NCBI RefSeq assembly: GCF_950023065.1
Contig: NC_088678.1
Location: 14,374,580 to 14,438,579, forward strand
Length of the DNA: 64,000 nt
Origin: Planococcus citri
Lineage: Eukaryota; Arthropoda; Insecta; Hemiptera; Pseudococcidae
Direction of reading: 5' to 3'
Position numbers and translations under genes: made by a program. This document shows, in pieces, positions 1 to 11,582 of this stretch; position 1 is the first letter of the stretch, and the number at the start of each line of letters is the position of its first letter. The notes under the pieces were generated by a model. It was not told the DNA's origin. It did no database searches and was given only the letters and a program-made list of their open reading frames with translations.

Positions 1-275
1 AAAAAATCTTGTCAACGTGTTGGGAGAACAACACTTGGACAGAAAATCAAAACTTTTTAACTTTTTGCAAATTTGATAGAAAATCAGAATTTTTGACAAT
101 TTTTCCAACAAACTCTCGATTTTTTTTTCACAAATTCGGCTATTTTGGCCAAAAGGCTGAGTTTTTGACGAATTTGGTAAAAAGCAGCAGGTTTTTTTTT
201 AACAATTTAGATTCTAAAAAATGGAAATTTTCAATAATATTGGTAAAAAGCTGCAGTTTTTTGCAATTTTAATAG

Positions 276-307
<32 letters not shown>

Positions 308-654
308 AGAAATCAATTTTCAATTGATTTGACAAAAAGTTGAGATTGTTGGCAATTTTTAGCAAATAGAAATAGGCAACTTTGGCCAAAAAGCGACTTT
401 TTTTAGGAATGCAGACATAGCTAAATGCAAACTTTTTTTAATAAATTCAATAAAAAAAAAAAACTACTTTTCTGGATATTTTTGGTATGAAAGGCAACAT
501 TTCTTTTGAAAAATTAAGTAAAAAGCAAGACTTTCTTGACATGTTTTTTATGCAAAAACTATTGTTTTTTTTTGTTAGGATTTTTGACCCAAAATCGTGA
601 TATGCAAAAAACTAGTGTTTTTTTTGTTAGCATTTTTGACCCGTAATTTATCTG
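1..654. repeat. Degenerate A/T-rich repeat tract with poly(A)
   Basis: No gene is visible. The stretch consists of loosely repeated phrases such as 'gacaatttt', 'gccaaaaag' and 'gactttttt', spaced about 40-50 bases apart. A pure A-run of about 31 bases lies at 276-306. The same degenerate phrasing recurs at 16.4-17.9 kb, 27.5-27.7 kb and 29.5-29.7 kb, so this looks like a decayed tandem repeat rather than unique intergenic DNA. Short open frames here are low-complexity translations of the repeat. Confidence 0.55.
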
Positions 655-1874
655 ACAAGGGAAACTCTTGAGGTGTCACACTCCGATTTGAACGGGACCG
701 CGATTTTTGGAAAGAGCATAGTCTAGAACCCCCAAAACCGTATTTTCAGCTGCCCAAGTTAATTTTTCGATTTTTGGCGACTGTTTGAAAATTCAAAATG
801 ACTGTTTTTGGCGATTTATACATTTTTTTAAAAAGTACGTACTTGACCTGTAAAAATGGTGAAAATAAATCCCAAAACTAATATCAATTACCCAAATCCA
901 AATTTCACTATTTCCAGCCATTCTGGAGCCTCCAGCGCAATTTTTCAATTTCTCCAGAATTTTGAATTTGCTCCAAAGAAGGCGTGAATATGCAGTTGGG
1001 CAGCTAAAAATCGAGTTGTATATTACACTCGACCTGTTTAACGAGTTTATCCACATTTGAGCTGATTTTGAGAGTGACACTTTAAGAGTGATTTTTTGAC
1101 CAGTTTTTTTCAAAATTGAAAAATCCAAAAAATCAAAAGTTTCCCGTTTGGGTGGAAGTTTTTGAAATTCGCGTGAACCGCTGTATTTTGTCCAAAACTA
1201 ACCCCCCAAATCCCAATTTCACCATTTCCAGCCGTTTCGGAGCCTCCAGCGCGATTTTTCAATTTCTCCAGAATTTTGAATTTACTTCAGAAGGCGTGAA
1301 TATGAAGTTGGGCAGCTAAAAATCTAGTTGTGAATTATACTCGACCTGTTCAACGAGTTTATCCACATTTGAGCCAATTTTGGGAGTAAACTTGATTTTT
1401 TGGATTTTTCAATTTTGAAAAAAAAACTGGTCCAAAAACCACTCTTGAGGTGACACTCTCAAAATCGGTTGAAATGTCGATAAACTCGTTAAACTGGTCG
1501 AGTGTAATACACGACTCGATTTTTAGCTGCCCAACTGCATATTCATGCCTTCTGGAGCAAATTCAAAATTCTGGAGAAATTGAAAAATCGCGCTGGAGGC
1601 TCCAGAATGGCTGGAAATTGTGAAATTTGGATTTGGGTGATAAATATTAGTTTTGGGACTTATTTTGACCATTTTTATTGATCAAGTACGTACTTTTTAA
1701 AAAAAAACATAAATCTCCAAAAACAGTCAATTTTGAATTTTCAAAAATTCGCCAAAAATCGAAAAATGAACTTGGGCAGCTGAAAATTTGGTTTTGGGGG
1801 TTTTAGACTATGCTCTTTCCAAAAATCACGGTCCCGTTCAAATCGGAGTGTGACACCTCAAGAGGTTCCCTTGT
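655..1874. mobile_element. Fold-back MITE-like element with ~490-bp inverted arms
   Basis: The left arm begins ACAAGGGAA...TGAGGTGTCACACT at 655. Its reverse complement ends the element at 1874, and the two arms stay alignable over roughly 490 bases (about 655-1140 against 1385-1874). The spacer (about 1190-1385) repeats, in direct orientation, part of the left arm: the block with 'GGAGCCTCCAGCGC', 'TTCTCCAGAATTTTGAATT' and 'GGGCAGCTAAAAATC'. No transposase frame is present, and I could not define a convincing target-site duplication. It shares the CTGGAG-N-CTCCAG word with the larger array elements elsewhere in the window. Confidence 0.7.
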
Positions 1875-3135
1875 GAGAAACAAAACATGAAAATAAATTA
1901 TCACAAAAAATCAAAGGATTCCTCAAAATATCACAAAAACGGTAAAAAAAATTTTCAAAATAAATTTTCAAAGGATAAGTATATGAGATCATTGACTGAG
2001 AACTGGGATTTCCTTCACCTTTACAATTTTTCTGGGCAATTTTTCCAAATTTTTGGGCATTTTTTCAGAGATGCCTTTGTTGAAAAGTGCATGGAGGAGA
2101 GGTGACTCCACGTCTCTTTCAGATATTATACCAGAGAGAACCAAATATGCTCCTGAGCACGACTTTTAGTCACTTTTTTCAGATTTGAGATTTTTCAAAA
2201 TCCTACAGGTAGTTTTTTTTTTCATCCAATTACGAAGTTTCCTTGAAATCCCTTCCTCCACCTTTTCAGGAAATAAAAAAACGAATATGCTCGAAAATCG
2301 CAAATAAATTTCAATTCACGTTTCATTTCTATATACAGATGCCATTCCCTATATACTCGCATACATAACATTACAATTACATTACATGTAATGTAAATTA
2401 AAATGCACACAGTTCCATCAATTTATACAGCCAATATTCTCGAGAAATAAGAGACACACAGGCAGGCACTTGTTAACATATAAAACCATACCATAATCAT
2501 AATCTTCGAGTCGATTAAAATTGAGACCTTCTCTCGTTTCTCATCATCCCACACCCCTGCTCTCACCTCTCTTCCACCTCTCCAGTAGGTATTTTTGGCA
2601 ACGTGAGTTTTCTCAATATGCAATCATTCGCCGTCTAGCAGCTCGAGTAGGACTAGGAACCCATTAATATGTAACACATATCGTACATACAAGCAGATTT
2701 TTGGCTCAATATCAGACTCTCAGCAGATGCATGATCCCTGCACACGGTGATTTCATAAACATTCGGGTCCGGATGTTCAATAGATAGATACTAGATACTA
2801 GATAGGTATACTAGTTGTAAATAAAAATACAATTAATTGGTCATAAAAAAAAATATTACACCAAGATCAATGACTTGTACACTGTACAGTACATATGAGA
2901 TACGAATATATGTACGACTGATGGTGATGGTGGTGGAATGGTGTAACGCTAGTGAATCTGGTAATTGATGCCCTAAGGTTGTATAATATATGTACACGAG
3001 CGAGGCGCCTACTCTGTGAGAGTAATTTATTCGTTTTTAATTGGTATGGTATATACGAACAGTCGAACACTGTACTCGGTCGCGAAAGAAAACGAATGCA
3101 AATGCTCTCGTTGTCCCACATACGTACAACAGTCG
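1875..3135. other. Intergenic stretch without recognised gene
   Basis: Mostly unique-looking AT-rich DNA. It contains a self-complementary 'acattacatgtaatgt' (about 2380-2396) and short TACC/GATA-type microsatellite phrases near 2780-2810. The open frames on both strands lack a codon-like pattern or recognisable motifs. No RNA gene or splice structure could be supported. Confidence 0.5.
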
Positions 3136-4855
3136 CACAGTGGTCTGTAAAAAAATTTAGCGCGCCAAAAATCGAAAAAACCAAAGTCAAAAATATAAAA
3201 AAATGATATCGGGAACATGTGTAGAAATGTCCAAAGCATTCAATTTTGCTTGTTTGGTTGACTTGATCATGAATATTATTGCTACAGAGCTAGGCAAAGT
3301 GGGCGGAGTTTGAAATAACCGGTTTTGTGATAATAGTGTGTACTTTTGTCGCGTTTCCTGCTGGAATACATCATGCTTAAAAAGTGAACCGCTTACACAG
3401 TTTGATAGCATTTTTAATGCTGATTTCAAATCTGTATTCATTTTTAAGTTTTGATGCACTGGTGGCCGAGAATTGAACTAAAAATGTAAGTACTTTTACT
3501 CAATTTTTCTATGTATACAGATTGGGTTATGTTACATTGGGCCAAGTGGGGCCAGAAAAATTTTTCCACGAAAAGTACCACTGAAATGTGTATTTTCACA
3601 TGCTTTTATTATTTCTTGCTACAACTCGCAACATTGGGCAGTAACATGAAAAATACATCCAAAGTTTATGTATTACTGCTGTAAATCATCCAATTTTTCG
3701 GAAAAAAAGGTTTTGTGGGTAAAAGTATGTCTGATAGTGGTATGATTTCATGAATTGGTGCTTCTTATGATGAATATCAAATTCATCTTGAGAATAAAAA
3801 TGTACTTTTCAGCAGTGGAGATAGCATGTGAGAGTAGAGGCACACATTTCAGTGGTACCTACTAATCGTGAAATTTTTTTTGACCAGACTTGATTAACGT
3901 AACATAATCCAAAAGGTGCGTGAAAAAATTGAGTAAAAATATTTACTTTTATAGTTCAATTCTCAACCGCCAGTAGGTAGAGGTACATCAAAACTTGAAA
4001 ATGAATACAGATTTAAAATCATCATTAAAAATAAGTACTATCAAACCATATGAAGGGTCCATGTTGTAAGCACACTGTATTCCAGCAGGAAATGCAATAA
4101 AGGCACACCAATACCTATCATAAAAAAATCAGTTCATGCTAACTTTTGCCTACTTTTCTTTCAAAAGTGGAGATTGAATAGGTCTAAAGTTACAAGCATT
4201 TGGTACACCACACAATTTTTTTTGAAAATTTTAGAATTTCATCCTCCCTTGGGTTACCCTTAGACTATTTCATGAAAATAACTTCAGAAGCGTGTTCAGT
4301 GGGTTTAAAAACATGCATTTTGATACCCCACCGCGATTTTTTGAAAATATTTTCAAGTTTACCTCCCTTCCTCGGAGTACTCTTTAACTATTTCGTAAAA
4401 TCAGCCCCAGAAACGTGTTCAGGAGGTTTACAAACATGCATTTTGATACCCCACACGATTTTTTTGAAAATTTTGAAATTTACCCCCTCTCCCGGGTCAC
4501 CCTTCAACTATTTCGTAAAAATAACCTCAGAAACGTGTTCAGGAGGTTTAAAAACATGCATTTTGATACCCCACACGATTTTTTTTGAAAATTTTGAAAT
4601 TTACCCCCCTCCCCCGGGTGACCCTTCAACTATTTCGTAAAAATAACCTCAGAAACGTGTTCAGGAGGTTGAAAAACATGCTTTTTGATATGTCACAAGA
4701 TTTTTTTGAAAATTTTGAAGTTTACCCCCCTCCACACAGCCTTCTATAGGGTTTTGGAAAAAATGGACTCCAAAAATGGATTCAGCGACCCAAAAATACC
4801 CCCTATCCCAATTTTCAGATTTTTGGCGTGCTAGATTTTTTTACAGACCACTGTG
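3136..4855. mobile_element. Composite TIR element with inner inverted repeat and tandem array
   Basis: The left end begins CACAGTGGTCTGTAAA at 3136, and its reverse complement ends at 4855. The terminal repeat continues about 45 bases through 'GCGCGCCAAAAATC' / 'GATTTTTGGCGTGC'. The five bases outside each end are identical (AGTCG at 3131-3135 and 4856-4860), consistent with a 5-bp target duplication. Inside are a second pair of inverted arms (about 3331-3600 and 3830-4115) and four tandem units of 120-123 bp (about 4230-4735). No coding capacity is seen; the superfamily is unknown. Confidence 0.65.
4230..4735 (+). repeat. Tandem array of 120-123-bp units
   Basis: The phrase 'catgcattttgatacccca' and its variants recur at about 4312, 4435, 4555 and 4677, giving spacings of 123, 120 and 122 bases. 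Each unit also holds 'cttcaactatttcgtaaaa' and 'gaaacgtgttcaggaggtt'. Two unit lengths are not both multiples of three, so the 146-residue open frame crossing it (4200-4640) is an accident of the repeat. The array lies inside the composite element 3136-4855. Confidence 0.8.
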
Positions 4856-5725
4856 AGTCGTACACAGGACGAAAAACACGTAGGTCCGGTTACCATCATG
4901 TAGATTTTTCGAGGATCTCCACACGAGTTGTAACATGATTTTTAAAAAATGCAAATCGACGACCAGTCTGGCGATAAGTACTCCTAATGTGTAATATCAC
5001 GCGTTGGTCATCACTTCCGATGATGACAAAAAAAATAGATGAGAGCTTCCGACAGGGGCGTCCTTCCGTTTTAGACTATTTTATTACACAGGGATTGAAT
5101 TGATTGGAAATAGAAATAAAAACACGATAATTTACAATCAATTTGTCGATGATGAAGGTGTCCTCGTCGTCGATGGTGTTACAACAAGCTGCACATACAA
5201 TAAAAGGAGCGTTACTAGGATTCTATTCTTAATTGGCATTGAATCTGTATGGTCGAGGCGAATCAAGGTGATGGTAAAATTTTAATACAACAAATTCGTC
5301 GTCGTCGTAGTCGTTGGACAATTTAAATCCCAACAATTTCCTAGTTCAGGTTCCAAAATTTCAGTTGCGTGCCGACCTTGAAACCCCCGTTCAATATTTT
5401 TTATTTCTTTCTTTCATTTTATCATCGTTATTATTTGTATTATGGTTTTATTATGGACGTAAAGAAGATAATGGAAAGTGAAACTCTCGTACAGTCGAAT
5501 GTTGATTTTGAATCGCGTTTCGAGACAATGAACGCGATAAAGATTACGACAGATAAACGCGAATTGATTACTTCTCTGCGTACAGTGCGTTTATAACATT
5601 TTCGGTCTGGAATCACTTTTTAAAATAATTAATTGGTGGAGTCGTCGTCGCTGCTGTATCGATAGGTATTGTCAACAGAGTAAACTACATACAAAAATTA
5701 CTTATGCTTTCAAAGCAACACTTAC
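4856..5725. other. Intergenic or Src42A intron sequence
   Basis: No gene recognised. This is moderately unique sequence with GTCGTCGTC/ATGATGAAG-type trinucleotide runs near 5155-5175, 5297-5312 and 5640-5655. It lies immediately 3' of the Src42A-type exon on the minus strand, which ends in a splice donor at 5725, so at least its right part should be intron of that gene. The SH2 and kinase exons must lie further left, outside the window or unrecognised. Confidence 0.5.
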
Positions 5726-6117
5726 GGTTCGGCTTCGATTGATTTAAGCTTGGCTACGTAATTGGATGGAATATATCCCTCTTGTTTCGTAGCTTTACTC
5801 CTGGCCAGCCACCAATCTCCTTGAGTATCGTTTAATATTTCTAGATGTTCGCCTTTTCGAAAACTAAGGTCTTCGTCTGTTCTGGCATCGTAATCGTATA
5901 AAGCTACAAATATCTTCGCACCGCCTAAACTCGGTCCTGGAAGTTCGGGTTCAGGTATCGGTGGCATAGGTACATTACGGATCGCATTCTCGTGCTGGGG
6001 TAATTGCAGCGGAGCATTTGTCGAATTCTGTCCCGATGGTTCTTTAGCTCCTAAAGGAGGCGATAGTCCCGATGGATCCTTCGAAGTAGATCTTTGGCGA
6101 CTAAAACAATTTCCCAT
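5726..6117 (-). CDS. Src42A: Src42A-type tyrosine kinase, first coding exon (SH3)
   Basis: First coding exon of a Src-family non-receptor tyrosine kinase, which relays receptor and adhesion signals at the inner face of the plasma membrane. The start is ATG at 6117, giving MGNCFS: Gly2 is the expected N-myristoylation site and Cys4 a likely palmitoylation site. A Pro/Ser-rich unique region follows to about residue 70. From about residue 76 comes an SH3 domain with the ALYDY motif, the RT-loop acidic ARTDEDLSF segment, the DWW pair and the SNYVAKL end. By recall of insect Src proteins the SH3 resembles Src42A more than Src64B. The exon ends at 5726 on a GTAAGT donor after two bases of a codon (392 bases). 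SH2 and kinase exons are not in the window, so the gene is partial here. It is divergent from the TRAP-beta gene. What precedes the ATG (6118-6400) should be 5' untranslated or intronic sequence. Confidence 0.9.
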
Positions 6118-7146
6118 TATCAAAACACTTACTGGAAACACCTTCTCGAACTACAAGCGAACACTAAACATGGTAAAAATACGATAAACGAAATAAACAC
6201 TCGACGACTAACATCAGACGCGATTCTACTAACGAAAAATTAACTAAATTTATCTAAATTCGCGTTAATTAACTAATTATATCTACAATTTTTGGGTAAA
6301 AAGTAACAAGAAATTAACCAGTTATCACAACACTAGCTAATTCAAAACATGGTAGCCATTGAAGCTGCCGAGCGATGTTGCCTGATTTACGCACCTTTCG
6401 ACGGTAACACTGTTGCAAGAAATTAACGCGAATGGGAACTTTTTCAGCTATAAAATGGTAAGTTTTGAATTTTATTATCGATTTCCAATATTTTATTCGA
6501 CTAATTACTCGATTAGATCGTAATTAAAAATAATAATTAAGAAATAATAAAAAACAAAGAACTAATTTTATTCGCCTCCGGGTATGTTGGCAAAACTGTA
6601 CAAACAAAACACAGAATCAAAACAAACACGAGCACAAAGTCAAAAAACAAACACTCGGAAGGTCGATTGGAAAAAATTTAATTAAAACGAATTTTCGAAC
6701 CGAATTTTCAATTTAGAATTAAATTAACGCTTTTTAAACCCTTATTTTATCATTGTAAAAGTATAATTTACAATAAAAATTCCCAAAAATTCTTATTCGA
6801 AGAAAAAAATCGAATCGAAAGTGGTTTTCTACCTACTTATTTTTCGGCCAGTTTTTCGATTTTTTTCCACGTCAAAAAGTAAACACGTGTAGCTAACGCC
6901 GAATCTGGTCAAAAACTGTTGGAAGAAAAAATCTACGTTATGTGTTTGATGTAATCAGAACAAGTCGTAATTTTCCTCTAAATCTCGTCAAAGTATGTAA
7001 AATAGTTATAAAATAAATCCAGATATCGATTCGAGTAAGTACTACAATCTTTTCTACATCATCTAGATCATCCTACTTTGTATTATTACTCGTAAAACAC
7101 CAGTATCACTAACACAAATTTCCAACTGTTCCAGATCACTGTTAAG
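6118..7146. promoter_or_regulatory. Divergent Src42A / TRAP-beta upstream region
   Basis: About 1 kb between two head-to-head genes, free of the window's TE families. It should contain the 5' untranslated parts and promoters of both. On the plus strand a donor-like CGA|GTAAGT at 7035 and an acceptor-like TTCCAG at about 7135 suggest a short 5'-UTR intron of the TRAP-beta gene. I saw no convincing TATA box. Promoter positions are inferred from gene orientation only. Confidence 0.4.
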
Positions 7147-8030
7147 ATGTATTCCTTAAAGTTAGTCATTTTCGCTTTCGCAACGTTCCTCGTATCATGT
7201 TCGAGTCTCGAAGAAGAAGATACCACCGCCAGACTACTGATCTCTAAGCATATTCTAAATAAATACTTAGTTCAAGATATGGATATCGTTATCAAAGTAA
7301 AAGATGCTTCGTATCAGTCACTCTACGGTTCCCCAATTTCCCCTGATAAATTGGTCTCTAACACTTCTAAATATTGGTTTCAGTACACTATTTATAATGT
7401 CGGTAATGGTCCAGCTCAAGAAGTAGTCATCAACGATGAAAGTTTCCCCGAAGATTCGTTCAACGTCGCCGGAGGTAAATTGAACGTGAGAATTGACAGA
7501 ATACCACCTCAAACCAACGTTTCTCATATTGTAGTCGTCAGACCAACGAAATTCGGAGCTTTTAACTTTTCTTCGGCTAATGTACAGTACAAGCCTTCCG
7601 ATAGCGCTACCGAGGTAAGTTTTTCTCTCGATTTGAGAACTGATTTCGTATTTCATCGCCGAAAATATCGACCTAATTTTATTATTACACGTATACACAG
7701 CCTCAATATGCAGTATCCAGTGAGCCCGGCGAAGGTCGTATTATCAACTTCAGAGACTACGATAAGAAATTCTCTCCTCATGTGGTAAGATATCCCTATT
7801 TTTTTTTTTTTTTTTTTTTTTTTTTCACTCAAAACGTTTCACTTACCTTTCAATATTCCGACGAATTGATCACTACTAATCATTTGTGGTTTTTCTCGTA
7901 GTTGGATTGGACTGCATTCGCTATCATGACTATGCCATCGATCGTCATTCCTTTCATCTTATTCTGGTCCAGTAAAACGAAATACGAAGGAATTGCTAAA
8001 CAGAAACGAGAAAAGTCAAAACAAGAATAA
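7147..8030 (+). CDS. SsRbeta: Translocon-associated protein subunit beta (TRAP-beta / SSR2)
   Basis: Subunit of the ER translocon-associated (signal sequence receptor) complex, a single-pass membrane protein next to Sec61. Four exons are read: 7147-7296, 7384-7614, 7701-7784 and 7902-8030 (TAA). All junctions are phase 0 with GT-AG ends, giving 197 residues. It starts with a signal peptide (hydrophobic through about residue 18), then ARLLISKHILNKYLV. The lumenal domain has the family words YTIYNVG, NVSH (an N-glycosylation sequon) and FGAFNF. Next come KKFSPHVLDWTAF, a transmembrane helix (MTMPSIVIPFILFWS) and a short Lys-rich cytosolic tail. The 87-base intron 7297-7383 is open and divisible by three, so an unspliced reading adds 29 residues; comparison with the vertebrate protein (…YNIYNVG directly after the DLTL strand) argues it is removed. 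A long T-run sits in intron 3. The poly(A) signal is at 8318-8323. Confidence 0.93.
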
Positions 8031-8317
8031 GTTACTCGGTTTCAAACTACCTGGCCTACAACAAGTTCCATTCGATGTATATTAATTACTCTATTCCAAA
8101 ACGTAATTTTCTTTCTGTGTTTTTGATAATTTAAAATTATTATTTTCAACGCGAACGCGTTGCGTTGTGTTTGCTCTTGTATTATAATACGCTTTTTGAG
8201 ATTATTTTCTATTAGTGCGCATTTTGGCGGATAATTCTTCGTTATGTTAGGATTTTGTGTATATTTTTATGAAGTAGTTCAATGATATGCGATGAAGGCA
8301 TCTTCGAAATTTTTTTA

Positions 8318-8323
8318 AATAAA
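8318..8323 (+). terminator. Poly(A) signal AATAAA of TRAP-beta
   Basis: AATAAA about 290 bases after the stop codon, followed by a T/G-rich tract (GTTTTGTTGTTTTT). This is the best candidate cleavage signal for the gene. It lies only about 60 bases before the TIR element at 8385. Confidence 0.6.
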
Positions 8324-8384
8324 GTTTTGTTGTTTTTATGTGACTGGTTTTGTACGTAATTTTTGAGAGTTATTTTGTGCTCGT

Positions 8385-9962
8385 TAGGGTGTCCCTTATT
8401 TATACTTGGTGAAAAAAAAAAATTCGAATTTTTTGCGGGACCCCCCCTGAGTTGGTTCGTATACATGAGAAAATAATGCCCAAAAATTTTCAGCTCAAAT
8501 TATAATTAAAATTAAAATTAAATAAAAACTAATTTTTATAATATTAACTCTAAAAAAAATATAAAGTTAAAAAGAGAATTGGATTATATTAACCTGCCCC
8601 GCATCGCCACTCTTTGTTGAAAAAAGGAGCGCGCCCGAGCTCCGCATTGCTCGGCCACGGCGCGTGGCACACGAAACGTAACGTACGGGGGTTGATAGGC
8701 ACCAACATCTTTCTACTTCTTATTGTTTTTGTTGGTGCTTGTACGCTTTGGAACTTTTGTTGATAACTCCTCCATGTCTCTGATGAACAATGTACCATTC
8801 TACAGTAAAAACTATGACTTATTTTCTACAGGGAGCGCCCGTGATTTCTGTTTTATGAATAAATTTTGCACTTTTTGATAAAAAATGAATTGGAAACCTA
8901 AACATGACTGTAATTATTAGAGTTTCATACAGAAATGAAATGAATACGATTTAATTAAAGAGGGAAGCAAAACATTTTTGAATTTATCAAAAAATTCATA
9001 TTTGTATCATCAAAAAAGAAGAAAATAAGTAGATTGGAAACGGCCAAAATCAGTTCTGAACAAACCACTTTTATTTTGATGTATAATTCTGAAATACATT
9101 TTTGGGCAAGATAATTTCAGGGAAACTATTTTTCGCGTTTTTTTCTTTTATTGCGTTTTTTTTTAGAAATACTTTTTCCAGTTGCTAATTTTTTTCAAAA
9201 AGAAAATGTAAAAATTAAAAAAAACAATTTTTAAAAACTTTTATTTTTATTTTCATGAAAAATAATTGCGATTGAACAATTTTTCAAAACCCATTTTTTT
9301 GTGTTGAAATATTTTGGTCTTTCTTCTTTATCCAAGTACATAATGTAATCATTATTATTGAGAATAACAAAATCTTGATTGTATAAAAAAAGTTCCTTGA
9401 AATTGCGACTTCCAATTTTTGTTTTCCTGATGGGCGGAGTGGGGGGGGGGGCGGCGGCGGGCAGGAAAGCGGAAAAATTCAAACTATCTACTCGTATGGG
9501 CACTAAAAGGCTTCAATAATTTCGTAAATTACTCTTCAAAATGCATCACGTTCTTCAAAATCACATGAAGGCACAACTTATTATAATTATGTAGTAGTAT
9601 CAGTTCCAAAAAAGTGCATTAAATGCAAGAATGTGCATAATGAACAAGCACAGGTGATGGGGAGACACTGTGGAATTATGAACAAAAGTTCGGAGGCCTA
9701 AAAGCACCAAAAAATACAATAGGAAGTGGAAAGATGTTGGCGCGTATAAACCTCCGTACGTTACGTTTCGTGTGCCACGCGCCATGGTGGAGTAATGCGG
9801 AGCTCCGGCGCGCTCCTTTTTTCAACAAAGAGGGGCGATGCGGGGCAGGTTAATATAATCCAATTGGGCTAAAAATTTTTGGGCATCATTTTCTCATGTA
9901 TACGAACCAAACTAGGGGGGGTCCCGCAAAAAATTCAAAACTTTTTTTTAAGGGACACCCTA
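8385..9962. mobile_element. hAT-like non-autonomous element with 8-bp TSD
   Basis: The ends read TAGGGTGTCCCTTA at 8385 and its inverse TAAGGGACACCCTA at 9962. The eight bases GTGCTCGT occur directly outside both ends (8377-8384 and 9963-9970), a clean target-site duplication typical of the hAT class (or another 8-bp class). Inverted similarity extends inward about 400 bases on each side, including a GC-rich stretch with 'CGTAACGTACGG' and 'GCCCCGCATCGCC'. The centre is AT-rich. No transposase frame is present, so it would need a partner enzyme. It inserted just after the TRAP-beta poly(A) signal. Confidence 0.85.
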
Positions 9963-10877
9963 GTGCTCGTAGGTTCGGGTGAATTAGGTTTCTAAATTTT
10001 TCAAATTGCGATATCTTGAAATTAATGTGAAGATTTAGGTACTACATAAATGATGAAATGAGAATTTTCGGTAAGCGAATCGTGGATTGTAGGGAAAAAA
10101 TATTCTAATGTGGGGAAAAATTTTTTTCTTAAAAAAGAGTCGAGTCGACAATAAAATTGAAGTCAGAGAATCAAAAAAAAAAAAAAAAAAATCGTTTTCG
10201 TGTAAGTACATATTTCTGTCTCTGTATTTCATTCGAAAGTAAGGTCAGATAAAACTCAATTTTTTGCTCTCTTTCGACAAAAATTTACTTCTATGTAGAG
10301 TAGGTACTCGTTTAAATGAGAAATTCATTTGGCAAAAATTGAGAACATTGAATGTTTTCATAACAAAATATTCATCATAGGTGCATTTTTGCTCTTTATT
10401 TTTTTGAAATACATAAAATATCTCATCCTTCCCATCTTACAAATTTAGCGAACCCAAAATCTTTTTCTTAACGTAAAAATTATATTTTTTTCTAAAAAAA
10501 AATTATTTTGCTGATTTCTTATTATATTATAATCAAGGTATTCTTATCGCATTCAACATGAGATCTAATTAATTAGTCTTCAACTCTCTCTAAAAAAAAG
10601 TGCAATATTTTCTATGCTATAAAATACTTATTATACGTCATCTTTTCATCGAAATAAGAAATTATCATTCCTAAATTCAACTGTAACGAAATTGTTTCGA
10701 TTGTTTCTCCCTTCCCCTCTTTCATACCTCACCTTTTGTTATGATTTAATTTTTAAAATTTATAGGAATTTAAAGGAACCAAAATTGTATTTTTTTTAAG
10801 CATTGAATTTTTTACATTTTTGTGTTTCTTTTAAATGAAAATAATTTTGATGTTCAATCTAAAATTGTCGTATTTTT
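9963..10877. other. AT-rich intergenic DNA
   Basis: No gene, RNA or well-defined repeat recognised. T-runs and A-runs are common, with a short A-run near 10173-10190. The open frames seen are short and low-complexity. Confidence 0.5.
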
Positions 10878-11550
10878 TTCAGTTTCTTGTTTAGGTAAAA
10901 ATTTTGATTATTTTTGTATTTTTTGTTTGTTTTTGTTTTGTTTTTTAAAATGAAAATCTGATACTTTTTTTTAAAATTATTAAAATTTAAAAAAAATTTA
11001 CCTTGTTTCCATTTTTCCTCTTCCCTCCACCGTTCTAAATGGAAATAAATGATGAATAACTGATCCAGAGGTTCTATACATTCATCGCCAGTTTTTAATA
11101 GTGGACTAAATTTTAGAAAAAGCTGACAAATTTTGTAAAAAAAGTACCTAACAAATTTTTATAATTTATTACCAACTACAAAAATCAAAATATTTCAAAA
11201 GCAAGCCAGTTTAAGATTTCTTTTAATCGTAATATTTTTGCATTTAAATTTTTGATGAAAATTGGATTTAAAAAAATTTTGAGGTCATTTTGCGAATCAA
11301 CAAAAACATTGCTTGATGTATGAAAACTCAGATATCAACGAACAATGGATTTTTGGAGAGAGCATTGCTCAACACCTCTCTCGCTCTCTCTTCCTTCTTC
11401 CAATTGAATAATTTCTCGCTAATTTTTGAAAATTCAGGAAAAGTGAAATATTGCCTAAATCGGTGAAAACTGGTTCATGGACTAGTAAGAATCTCCCAAA
11501 ATTAAAATTTAATATTTCCGGTCAATTTAGAATATCCAGTTACATTTTTA
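10878..11550 (+). repeat. Left copy of a ~0.7-kb direct duplication
   Basis: The segment from 'AGTTTCTTGTTTAGG' (about 10880) to 'TTTAGAATATCCAGTTACA' (about 11545) matches 12858-13572 in the same order and orientation. Shared landmarks include 'TGGACTAAATTTTAGAAAAA' against 'TGGACAAAATTTTAGAAAAA', 'GGAGAGAGCATTGCTCAAC' and 'GCCTAAATCGGTGAAAA'. The copies have diverged by substitutions and small indels. A decayed array element lies exactly between them. It has no coding pattern. Confidence 0.75.
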
Positions 11551-11582
11551 TTTTTTGTTTTTTTGTTTTTTTTTTGATAGAA

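Noticed and set aside
4200..4640. 146-residue frame
   Set aside because: It is a translation of the 120-123-bp tandem array inside a TE; unit lengths are not constant multiples of three.
7318..7698. 126-residue minus-strand frame
   Set aside because: Antisense to TRAP-beta exons, with no motif.
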